Source: Saururus chinensis (Eukaryota; Streptophyta; Magnoliopsida; Piperales; Saururaceae). Taken from it: a stretch of DNA of 64,000 nucleotides. The notes under the pieces are model-generated. The model was not told the DNA's origin, made no database searches, and worked only from the letters and a program-made list of their open reading frames with translations. Shown here in pieces: positions 52,101-61,456 of this stretch. Position 1 is the stretch's first letter. Every line of letters begins with the position of its first letter. Made by a program: the position numbers and the translations under genes. The DNA is taken from NCBI GenBank assembly GCA_035235625.1, contig CP141143.1, forward strand, positions 4,198,501 through 4,262,500, read 5' to 3'.

Positions 52101-53003
52101 CTTTAGGCCAGTTATCTTCCTTTTTATGTGCCACAACTACTCATTCATGATGCATATTTATAGGTTGTTGAGTATGTTGGTGAAATTGTGGGACTCCGTG
52201 TGGCTGATAAGCGAGAGATGGAGTATCATTCTGGTCGAAAATTGCAATATGAAAGCGCTTGCTACTTCTTCAGAATTGATAAAGAGCATATCATTGATGC
52301 CACCCGCAGAGGTGGAATTGCTCGATTTGTTAACCATTCATGCCTGGTATAACATTGTTTTTATGTCTGCTCTTTCTTTTTGTGACTCACGATACTAATT
52401 TCACACTGGTATTTGCCTTTGCCTTGTGATCAGCCGAATTGTGTTGCTAGAATAGTCTCTGTCAGGAATGAAAAGAAGGTAATTCTTATGAATATCTCTA
52501 TCTTGTAAATAAGTTTCCAGAATTAGTATTTGTTTTAGCTACTTGTGAGCACCGAATGAGTGGGGAACTCAAACTTTGCACCGGATAGTTGAAGCTGATC
52601 TTACTTCCAGACTGAAGAATCCTTGATATAAAAGGGATAAGCTTTTTCACTGCAAAGTGCTAAACTTAGTAGTTAACACTGCCTGCATCCGAAACGTGTG
52701 TAAATAAAACCTTCTTTGCCTGGTTTCCACGGAGCAGACTGTCCATCTAAATTTTGGTTTGTTGTAATCTAGAACGTAAAATTTCAGCCGGTGGATGACT
52801 AGTGTCATGCTGTAATATATGTTTTTGTCCTGGAATTGTTAAAATAAGAATTTTGTTGCTTTTTGTAGGTTGTGTTTTTTGCACAAAGGGATATAAATCC
52901 AGGGGAGGAGATTACATATGACTATCATTTTAATCGAGAAGATGAAGGGAAGAAAATTCCATGTTACTGCAGATCTAAGAATTGTAGGCGATATCTGAAC
53001 TGA
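38686..53003 (+). CDS. Trithorax/MLL-like SET-domain histone methyltransferase (PHD-ePHD-SET)
   Basis: Nuclear histone lysine methyltransferase, probably acting on H3K4 as in other trithorax-type enzymes. Nineteen coding exons: 38686-38769, 39334-39913, 40007-40095, 40482-40580, 41475-42129, 42525-43532, 45042-45138, 45659-47340, 47729-47876, 48162-48285, 48366-48449, 49316-49759, 50417-50512, 50707-50877, 51132-51314, 51940-52053, 52164-52346, 52434-52478, 52869-53003. All junctions are GT-AG and phases agree, giving 2006 residues. Residues 225-290 hold a [19 protein letters not shown] motif. A long, low-complexity, Ser/Asn-rich region follows, with a basic block (HYGENK...[11 protein letters not shown]) near 1250-1310. 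Then come a PHD finger (1497-1547), an extended PHD (1551-1757) with about 100 residues between its zinc ligands, SET (1859-1980) with NHSCLPNC and EITYDYHFN, and post-[11 protein letters not shown]. The first exon has a strong context, GCCATGG; the ATG at 39340 is an alternative start. Confidence 0.9.
43727..43935. repeat. Possible decayed foldback repeat in SET intron 6
   Basis: Opposed words GGGCTCGCATTTTGGCATGAGCC and GGCCTGGGCTCAGGC...GCAGGCTCATAT recall the arms of the hairpin at 6198-6387. The match is partial, so this is tentative. Confidence 0.3.
44400..44660. repeat. Dispersed repeat relic in SET intron 6
   Basis: Contains GCTTGAGCTTTTAGGTGA..., an ATGGGATTAGAGCCC word resembling a tRNA-iMet primer-binding site (TGGTATCAGAGCC), and a TGCTTGCACATGTGG word. 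The same word set recurs at 48570-48740 and 51700-51760 in other introns of this gene, so it is a dispersed TRIM- or SINE-like repeat. Class not determined. Confidence 0.4.
47965..47988. repeat. CT microsatellite in SET intron 9
   Basis: A run of CT dinucleotides just downstream of the exon 9 donor. Confidence 0.9.
48570..48760. repeat. Second copy of the intronic dispersed repeat
   Basis: Shows ATGGTATCGGGACCC, TGCTTGCACGTGTAGGGG and GACAGCTTAAGCTTTTGGG in order. These are the same landmarks as at 44400-44660, better preserved. A shorter piece (AACAGCTAAAGCTTTTAG...TATCAGAGC) is at about 51725-51770. Confidence 0.45.
48969..49089. mobile_element. Well-preserved Stowaway MITE in SET intron 11
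   Basis: A 121-bp element with terminal inverted repeats CTCCCTCTGTCCTAAATTAA and its inverse ending ACTGAGGGAG, flanked by TA at 48967-48968 and 49090-49091. The internal arms (CAAAATGAACTAA / TTAGTTCATTTTG) can fold back. Non-coding. Confidence 0.92.
49092..49127. repeat. AT microsatellite beside the intronic MITE
   Basis: About 17 TA dinucleotides start directly at the MITE's right target site. The MITE's TA target probably lay within or seeded this run. Confidence 0.9.
52061..52080. repeat. CT microsatellite in SET intron 16
   Basis: CT dinucleotide run within the short intron just after the exon 16 donor. Confidence 0.85.
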
Positions 53004-53706
53004 CAACACAGTATTGTACTGGCTGCTTGACCTTCGATTAATTTTGGTGCATGAAGCTGTTCTATTACCACAAAAGATGCAAGCAGTTTTGGCTAGCGTG
53101 TTCATACCATTGTCAATCTGTGGAGATGGTTTACTTTTGAATGTACATGCACATTAATCGAAAGTGTTGTCTTAACAGATTGAATTTTTTAGCATTTATC
53201 ACCTGGAAAAATAAATACAGGTCAAAAGTTCAGAAAAGAAGAGCAGTTCTTTATTAGATTAAACCAAATGTCAATACATGAATGTGGTTGCTAACTAAAC
53301 GTTGCCAATTAAGATGAAATTTTTACATTTACAAGAATGTCGTTAGATGTCAGCTACGACTAAACAAATCGTTTCTTTTCTGTACTATTAGTAATCATCT
53401 TTGTATGGCCTTTGGGTTCAAGCAAACAATAGAGTAACAATTGTAATTTTCTTATACTGTTGTGCTGGTTGGATTAGATATTTGAACATGATCAGTAGAC
53501 AAAAATGACATTTTACTAACAGTTGCGGCACGCAAGGCACGAGGCTATCATAATCATGAAATTATTTTTGACTAAAAATTGAAGTTGCTACAGATATTTC
53601 CTTCAAATTTGATGAGCATATGTAGAAAATTTTGTGAAAAGCTGCCAGTGAGAGCGTTTTTTGTAAGTTCCAAATTGTCCTATGAAACCAGTTCATGAAA
53701 CGCTGA
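53004..53706 (+). other. 3' untranslated and downstream region of the SET gene
   Basis: Follows the TGA stop. An AAATAAATACAG word near 53208 is a candidate poly(A) signal. No other gene seen. This part has no counterpart in unit 2, where it was deleted. Confidence 0.4.
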
Positions 53707-55637
53707 TCCGGTTTCAGTAACATTTCATAGCTCAACATAGCACATCCAGCAACCAATGTGCTTGCTTGACAAAGTGAAGCACGTGTCGCACGGGGATTTG
53801 GCACATGTGAGCAGCTTCAAAAGATGTACTGTAACAACATGCGTGATTTTTACTTCCAATCCAGCATTTTCAGTGTCACATACTGAAATTCATACTCTCT
53901 CTCATACATTAATAACTGCATTTGGTTTTTCAAAATGAATTAAAATTAATTAATTTTAAAAAATTGTTCATTTTAAAAAATTAAATGTAGCTTTTAATTT
54001 AGGACAGAGGGAGCATTATAGAGTGCCTCTTAAGTTAGAACACTTGGTGTTGTATGGTGTATTTTGTAAGCTCCAGCTTCCCCTTGGCAAAGGCCTCATT
54101 ACCGGACATACGGTGTCCACCAGCACCGTTCAATCAAGAATTCTCACAATAAACATTCTACAAAATCCATACCTTGTTTTCCTATTAAAAAACTAAAACA
54201 TTCAAGTGCCTTTTCTTATCGCAAAAAAAGTATACACTGATAAGAGCATCTCAAAGAATATGGGCATTACGCATATTATATAGGAACATAGCCACGAAGT
54301 CAATGAGGATCACTGGATGTTGAACAACATCAGCACTTCCTTATGCCGAATGAGCAAATTCAACTCATACTATAGGTATGTCTTCCGCAACCAACCAGCC
54401 GCCCATACTAAGCAGTCGCTAAAAGTTATATACCTCTTTTAAGCATATTGGCTGTTGCTTCATTGACCATCTTCACTAGAGTTACCTAAATCATTTGTTA
54501 GGAGATTAAGTGGATAGTCTCTGACATAGAGTTTCCTAATTAAACAGTCAAAACAATATCAATATTTGTAGGCCTTTGTTCTATCAAGACTATTAAGGTC
54601 ATTCAATTCACGCCAACAAGGCTGAGGCTGAAATGTATGACTTTGACATGGTCAAAGTATCCCATAAACCTGGCTTTTATGAAGCAACTTTCCTTTAAAA
54701 ACAAGTTGGCAATGGCAACAAAACTCTTAGGCAAACATAGACCTGACAAACTAAAAGACTATTACATTGACTGTAGATTTGTTTTCCCTTCCTTCTATCA
54801 AACAGTAAGTGATGTATTCTTCCGTTTAATCTTTCATCTAAATCAATGTATACTAAAGCCTCATTAAATAGTACACTGTTAGTCCCAAATTCAAATTGTC
54901 CACCGAAGTGCACTATCAAACACATCTTTGTAATTGAACTACCAACATTAATAAAAAAATGAATACATAAGCTAATGAAGAAAACAATTGCAAACAATAA
55001 CAGGGAACCGTCTTTCTGCCACATCAGGATTAGAAATATGTTTTAGCCGAAACTACTTGAACAGTTCAACTCCCTCTACTCTGAAGTGGATTGAATTGCA
55101 GGAATTATCAAGAAACAAACCAAAATGATTAGAGGTACCTTGCTTTCTTGTTTTGATTTTCAAAACTATAATAGAGCTCCACAACCTCACAAATATGATG
55201 ACACTCTCAACCAAAATGTCTGTAACAATCAAACACCAAGATTTTCTTTGCAACCATTTTCATTTTTGGCAAAACTATGGCTACCCACAAACAGAGAGAT
55301 GAGAAATAATCTAGAATTACATAAAACGTAAAATCTTACCATTCTTTCTGGAACCCCTGCTGGGGGCAATTGAAGGTACCTCGGCGGGGGCCTGTTATCA
55401 AATGATCTTTTCTCGAACCTCCATTCTCCCATTTTTCCGTAAGTCAATTGACCCTAATTAAAATGCTATATGTAAGTGGCAACAATAATGGGCACATAGT
55501 CACTAGTCACCACCATATGTGTAATGGATTATGAGTGTTTTGCAACTTTTTGATCCCAAGGAGGCTTTCATTTGAAACCATAGACAACATACAAAATTAG
55601 ATACAATGGTTAAGATGAGCTCTTGGCTTCGATAACC
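53707..55637. repeat. Segmental duplicate, copy A
   Basis: Collinear with 61457-63374 over almost its whole length; examples are GCACATCCAGC, CCTTAAGTTAGAACACTT, CACTAGAGTTACCT, CCCTCTACTCTGAAGTGG and the shared GGAACCCCTGCTGGGGGC block (55350 and 63052). It differs by scattered substitutions, small indels and one MITE (53895-54013) found only in this copy. No coding gene is visible in either copy. Confidence 0.9.
53895..54013. mobile_element. Stowaway MITE present only in duplicate copy A
   Basis: Left end CTCTCTCTCATACATTAATA, right end TTTAATTTAGGACAGAGGGAG. It is preceded by TA (53893-53894) and followed by a mutated CA. The sister copy reads TTCATATTATACAGTGCC across the same point with no insertion, so the empty site is seen directly. 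Confidence 0.85.
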
Positions 55638-55730
55638 TGCAGAATATATGCACGTTTCACCAAAAACAAACTAGAATTAGTCCCCACCCAGATAAGAGAT
55701 CCTCAGGAGGATTTGAACTCAAGGGGATAC

Positions 55731-57918
55731 TATAAGGACTTTCATTTTTAAACCGATTTTCGTTTCATTTTAACCGTCGGTTATTACGTGGTTAACTCTT
55801 TTTTTTATTAATTCGGTGGTTTTGTAAATAAATAGTATTTCTGATAATTTTAATCAAAATCAACTTCATAATTATTGGTTTTAAGTGATTTTGAGTCAAA
55901 TCTGAATTTTTGATATTTTTCTAATTTTCACTAATTTTTCAAAAATTAAGGTTTGGCAGGATCCTATGTGGGCCCCATAGTCGAAATTTAGATTTTTAGT
56001 CCAAAATAACCCAGACATCAACACAAGCCTTTACTAAAAAAATTTATAATTTTCCCAAGTTTAATTAGTGCTTAAATAGCCAAAATACTCATTTTTAGCC
56101 TATTTTTCTATTCATACCCCACTAATTACCTACACATACCCCAAACGCTACTATAAATATAATGACCTAAGCCAATTCTATTTTGGGAATAGGCTGGGAA
56201 AAGGAGGTTAAACCTAATTCATGTATGCCTTACTGATGAGAGCACTTATTATGAATTATGATTCATGTATGTTTTGCCTACGTATGTACCATGTTGCATG
56301 CATCATGAAAATGAATTTCCAATTGATGCTTTATCGAGATTAATCGAATTTGATTGATTGGATGCAATGTGGTGAAATTGCGTGCCAGATTGATTGGTCA
56401 TGGCTTAATTGAAACTTGATTGGTCTAAAAGAACATGTTTTTATTTGAGTTCCTTCGTGAAACATGTGCACTCCCCGGGTTGAATCTAGTTAAGTGGAAT
56501 TATATGGGGGACGAGTTACGTACTTGTCTTGCGATTTGATATTATTATTGTCTTCTGGACCCTGAGAATCCAGTATGGTATGCTCTGTGCACCAACTACT
56601 ATGTGTTCGTGGGTTTCCGACGTGGGAACTTGGGCTCTTCCCCATCACAGGAGATGTCCTAAAACGAACACTCATGCTCTAGGTTTTCTTCGTGAGAATG
56701 TGACATCCTTTGTAAGGATCGTCTGGGGCGAACAGCCTTTAGGGATTGACAATCCCGAATTTTTTAAATTCTTGTATAGAATTTGGACCATAATACGCCT
56801 TCATAGCCTTGTCTATGTTCCCGTCTGTATAATACAAAGTTGTGATTACTCCTTAATGGAAACATTCTTTATATGATGATACATGCTTTGATATGTATAT
56901 TAGAGATACATCTCATACAGGTTTATACGATGTTGATGCATGATTTGATATGTATGTTATGCATCTTATAAAGGTTGATATGATGCTGAGACATAATTGG
57001 ATATGTATGTTAGAGATACATCTCATGCAAGTTGATATGATATGATAAATGATTTGATATGTATGTTGGAGATACATCCCATGCAGGTTGATATGATGTG
57101 ATGCATGATTTGATATGTATGTTGGAGATATATATCATGTAAGTTGATATGATGTGATGCATAATTTGATATGAATTTTAGAGATACATCTTATTTAGGT
57201 TAATATGATGTTGAAACATGATTTGATATGTATATTAGAGATACATTACATATAGGTTGATATGATGTGAATGACACTATGTAAATTATATATTATGATG
57301 CAGGTTTAGGTGATGTGTATGTGTGATTAGAAAATGATACATCTTGTTAATCATTACTTTGATTAGTTATGTTGTTATATCATCGTGTTTCTAATAATGA
57401 TAGTTATATTAAAAACTATTATTGAGTTTGTTAAACTCACCCCTCTTTATTGTGTTTTGCTTTGGGGCTGCGTGGCGTAACACGCAGATAGAGAAGATCT
57501 CCTCTTTGAAGAAAGGTCAAAGACGACTTGGAAGTGATCGTAAAGTCGTCTTATGTGACTTATTTTTCTGGTTTATGCTTAATTATTAGAACCTTTGTGT
57601 ATGATTTTTATTTTATATTATGCTACTTTATACAGTTGTGTTATTTAAAACTTATTTTGGAGCCTAGAGTGGGCTATAATTTAACTAAACATATAGGTTT
57701 AAGACTATTGTTTATCTTAAAGTTAAAGAAACTATTTCTTTTATACTTATTTGCTCTTGTTTAAAGTGGTATGCATTCTCCGTAATTTTGATAAATCACC
57801 CGTAATTAGGGCATAAGTCTTCCGCTAAATCGTATCTCAATTTCCCTTGTCACCCCCGTACGCTTTACCAGCCCCTGAACCGAGTTCGGCTCAGGTCAGA
57901 CAGTGCCGAGGCGTGACA
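55731..57918 (+). mobile_element. Solo LTR of family A with GATAC target duplication
   Basis: Begins TATAAGGACTTTCATTTTTA (TG start mutated to TA) and ends GAGGCGTGACA. The pentamer GATAC precedes it (55726-55730) and follows it (57919-57923) exactly. Length 2188 bp; no internal region. It lies 93 bases inside unit 2, and the corresponding point of unit 1 (about 25907) lacks it. Confidence 0.9.
56870..57300 (+). repeat. ~58-bp minisatellite inside the solo LTR
   Basis: About seven imperfect units of the form TGATTTGATATGTATGTT, GGAGATACATCCCATGCA, GGTTGATATGATGTGATGCA. It sits at the same relative place as the ~57-bp array at 22890-23575, but the unit sequence differs. Confidence 0.85.
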
Positions 57919-59046
57919 GATACTGTCAACCAAAAAATTTACTGTTAAAAAATCAAAATAATACATATAGGTATTAATAATTATAGCTACTCTATTAAAT
58001 TCACAAAGTATTGTAGGATGTCAATTCATTAGGCACATAATGGTAAGACAGCTTTTTAAATCAGTAAAACTACAGTTTTATAATAAAAAATGGTGGAGTG
58101 CATACCACTACTTTTAATCATTTCAAGAAATCATATTAAGGAAGACCTAAACATATGCGAGAATCACATAACTGGGCAAAAGTGATATAAATATATGTTC
58201 AGAAAAGCAAGCCAGAATATTTTACAGCAAGACCAGGAGCAGCAAACTACTTCTGATCTTCATTTCAACTATGAGGAAAAATCAATAGTGAGTTATTCTC
58301 ATATGTCCACCAGATCCGTCAAGAGATACAACTGGTAATAACCAAAGAACCACTAATACCAAATCTTTTGGTGTTATGACTACCCGGTACATCCATTGTC
58401 ATGATCAAATGAAAGTTATACTTACTGCATGTATGATAATTGGTGTCATAGTAGCTCAAAAGACATGCAAAATCTCCAATCCAAAGATTAAATCGATACG
58501 CCAATAGGACTAAATTTTAAACTTCAATATTTTCAAAAAAATTTAACTCCACATATGCATGTAAAAGTATAAGGGCAGCACAAGGAGACAACAGACTGAA
58601 ATATTTTCAGGGAAGAAACACCTCTGCCCAATGAAATGACAACATATTCTCTAAGTACTATCCTTTGTCACTTCATAATTCGTTATAGATATCAGTCCTC
58701 CCATAGTCCTCGTTCTTGCCATAGCAGTTTTCCTCCTTCCATTGAGCGAATGGATCAGTTACACTCATTTCATTTCACCTTTCAGTAATTAACTGAAAGC
58801 TATGCAAGGTCTCTCCAAAGTCGTACTCTCTTTTATCGAAAAAAAGAAAAAGAAAAGAAAAAAGTAAAACTCTTACTCTCATTTTCAATTGTGTCCTCTG
58901 CCAGACGGCCGCTTTTTCTGCTAATATTGACCTTCAAGCACTTCTACACTCAATTATCTACAAATAAAGCACATTGTATGGTGTCCTTTCCCCATGGACA
59001 TATTCGGCTATTGCCAGTCAAAACCAATTGAATTGCATAGTTTGGA
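57919..59046. repeat. Transporter 3' flank, unit 2 copy
   Basis: Collinear with 32085-33319 of unit 1. It contains the 3' untranslated region of the transporter (minus strand). No gene of its own; the short minus-strand frame at 58319-58504 is not conserved in the sister copy. Confidence 0.75.
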
Positions 59047-60893
59047 TTACCCTACATTTATGCTGTCCCAAAACCATTTTCTTTGATTCATTTTACTCCG
59101 AATCTCAGCCTTTGCAATGTGAATTAAGAACATTGCCGCAATAAGAGATGCAATTATAAGCATTGCAAAAACACTATTCCATCCTGTAGTTGATATATAA
59201 CCAGTTAAAAGAGGGCCTAAAGCAGCTCCTACAGAGCCAGTACCATCAATAATGGCTGTCACAGTAGCCAAAGCCCTGGAATTCCCCTGAATCAAACTCT
59301 GAGTACCCAAATCAGCCGCCACGGCAGTTGTGATAAGAGAGTAAGGTGCATTTACAAACAACCCAGACAAGAACATCAATGCAATATTGGTGTACATGGA
59401 TATGTAACCGTAAGTACGATAGAGAATGAGGAATGGAGCTGACAATACGAGAAAGAGTATAGAAGTGACAGCACGAGCTTCAATTGCATCAGAGATATAC
59501 CCAGCTAATGCTCCGCCAACCACCCCTCCAAGATCAAACACGGCAGATAGCATTCCAGCTGATTTATGAGATAAGTGTTTCCCCGCCACAGCTTCAGTTC
59601 AGAAAAAAACGGATTGTTTAGTGAGGACTCATCTCTAAATGAAATAACCATGACAGCTTTAACAAAGGGTAAAAATCTTGTCAGACAATTCATAAAATCA
59701 TCTGGTCAGGCCTATAATGAATGTGTAATGATTGCTTGAACTCTCACTATCTAATGTAGCCAATTATCTTTTCAATACTCCCTCCGTCCCACATTAATAG
59801 CTCTATTTGGTTTTTCAAAACAAACTAAAATTAGTTCCACATTACAACAAGCTTACAAATCAATCCTACAACTCCTAAACAACGATGCCAAGTTAAGCAA
59901 ATTACAGAATTAAACCAGTCATGGATGCATACCTGTATGCCTGATGTAGAACGGCAACCAGTAGAGAAAGGTGTAAGCCACGAGCTTGGAGAAGAAGAGG
60001 CAAAAAGCATAGGGCACCACGCCCGGTAATGTCCACGCCTCCACGAAACCAATTGCTGCCACGGGCAGATCTGAAGGTCCAGAACCCAGAAGCTCGCCAT
60101 CTTTTTCTTCTTCTTCATCATCCTTACCTTCTACCAACCTAATTGCCTCCAAATTGTCCTGCTGAGAATTCAGTTCTATCTCCATTGGCTCCAGGCCTAA
60201 TTGTTCCGGACTCACGACCAAGAGCTTAAGCACCGTAATCCCCATAAAGCCGATAAGAATTCCCGGGAAGACAAACGACCAACCCCATCCGATCTCCAGG
60301 GCAGCGGAAGCGATGATGGAGCCCAATATATTTCCGACCGAAGTGTGAGAATTCCACAGCCCCATTATGAGCCCTCGCTTCGATTTCCCGAACCAGTTGC
60401 TGATCACTGCCACCACGCATGGCCAGCCGGTTGACTGGAAAAGGCCGCTGACGATCTGAGCCACCAGGAAGAACCCTAGCCAGTGGATTTGGAGGAAATA
60501 ACCAGAACCAAAGGCGACTGCAGAGGCGGCGCTGCCCAGCATGCCGGCGGCGAGAAATACCCGGAGGTCAACTCGGTCGCCGATGTGTCCGGAGAGGTAC
60601 ATCCCGGAGGCGTAGGCGGCGAGGAATGCGAGATCCAGCTCGCCAAGCCGGTGGGTCCCGCGGGGCCCATCGAAGGGCGCCCAACCACCTCCAGCCGAGG
60701 AGGCGGTGAGACTCTCATTGTGGTCTGAGACATCGGGGCCGAGGACGGATTTGACGATGGAGGGGGGCTTGCGGGAGGCGTGGAAGGCGGCGTAGGCTGA
60801 AAAGGTGAGGAGGAAGACGGAGATCTGGTGGAAGCGGAGGGTTTTGCGGGATTCCGGTGGCCGATTTCCGCCAAGGGCCTCGCTTTCGGCCAT
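59047..60893 (-). CDS. Glycerol-3-phosphate transporter-like protein (MFS, SLC37 type)
   Basis: Predicted membrane transporter of the organophosphate/phosphate antiporter branch of the major facilitator superfamily, expected to move glycerol-3-phosphate or related sugar phosphates. Two exons on the minus strand, 60893-59933 and 59591-59047, join in phase 1 through a GT-AG intron of 341 bases and encode 501 residues, normal for plant family members. After a short N-terminus come HQISVFLLTFSAYAAFHASRK (first membrane segment), the RVDLR loop between segments 2 and 3, NWFGKSKRGLIMGLWNSHTS with the family's W-N-S-H-T-S-V-G-N signature, an acidic cytosolic loop (DDEEEEKDGE, about residue 260), and the second half with GGVVGGALAGYISD. 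Exon 1 is GC-rich and exon 2 is not. The start is the ATG in AGCATGGCC; an in-frame ATG seven codons upstream lies in SET-derived sequence. Substrate and member number are not shown by the sequence. Confidence 0.9.
59778..59840. mobile_element. Half of a Stowaway MITE in the transporter intron
   Basis: Starts CTCCCTCCGTCCCACATTAA after TA and continues GCTCTATTTGGTTTTTCAAAA, matching the left halves of the MITEs at 48969 and 53895. The right half is missing. Confidence 0.75.
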
Positions 60894-60903
60894 GCTAACC
60901 GTA

Positions 60904-61410
60904 CGTAAATTCACCTTGTCATATCATGTAATGGCATTGGGCCGTGTATACCGGGTGCAAAAATATCTATATGCACCCCAAAAATCTTTTCAGGACCCCA
61001 ATAAACCACAAGCGCCATTGACGTATTTGAGATAGGTATGCGTTGGTCCGCTCGTGGGCGAGGGGCCATGACTTAGGCGGCAGGCCCTACGGACTACGGA
61101 GTTGCTGAATTGTGAAAACTTACCGAATGCACGGAAAGTTGATCGTGACGTCTATCTGATACTTGTCGGGAAGATTTGGGTGCATTTGTAGCTCTACTCT
61201 GATAGGTGGTACATATAGGTGCATTTGTACCTCCAATCTGAAATTGCTGTTATGCTCGATTGATGCTAAAGGGTACAGTGAGGTACCAGATACAGATATG
61301 ACGAAGAAATCACATTCAAGGATCTTATCTAGCCAGTTCAATGTACAGAACACCATCACTGCCCATGCACTTGATCATACTGTTAAACGATGGGTGCTTT
61401 TGATGACCTT
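60904..61410 (+). pseudogene. Relic of a second SET gene (intron 11 and exon 12)
   Basis: Matches 49150-49730 of the intact SET gene: intron words ATTCACCTTGTC and GGCCGTGTAT, the exon 12 start GGTATGCGTT, then GGGCCATGACTTAGGC, GGCCCTACGGA, GGGTACAGTGAGGTACC and CACTTGATCATACTGTTAAA. The AG acceptor is disturbed, stops and indels break the frame, and a deletion with GTGC microhomology joins TGGGTGC to TTTTGATG (about 61396). Exons 1-11 and 13-19 are gone; downstream copy B follows. Not translatable as a SET protein. Confidence 0.88.
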
Positions 61411-61456
61411 GCTGCTATTTTCTTTTCACACGTATTATATATCCTCCTTTGGCAGA

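Larger units (their letters stand above)
25827..55637. other. Unit 1 of an ancient tandem duplication
   Basis: The left edge (CCTGCAGGAAGGTATGCAC... to about 25915) matches 55638-55730 at the start of unit 2. Then 32085-33535 matches 57924-59265, and 53707-55637 matches 61457-63374. The order and orientation of matching blocks are the same in both units. The homology between the two downstream flanks ends near 55637 and 63374, exactly where unit 2 begins, which is the signature of a tandem duplication junction. Most of the length of unit 1 is the SET gene plus later retroelement insertions. Confidence 0.75.

Noticed and set aside
55672..55730. Possible tRNA gene suggested by GGATTTGAACTC
   Set aside because: The motif only partly resembles a tRNA T-arm, no acceptor, D- or anticodon-arm pairing could be built around it, and the stretch is explained as the duplicated unit edge.
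60201..60728. Plus-strand frames opposite the transporter exon
   Set aside because: They are shadows of the GC-rich minus-strand coding exon, which has clear MFS family motifs.
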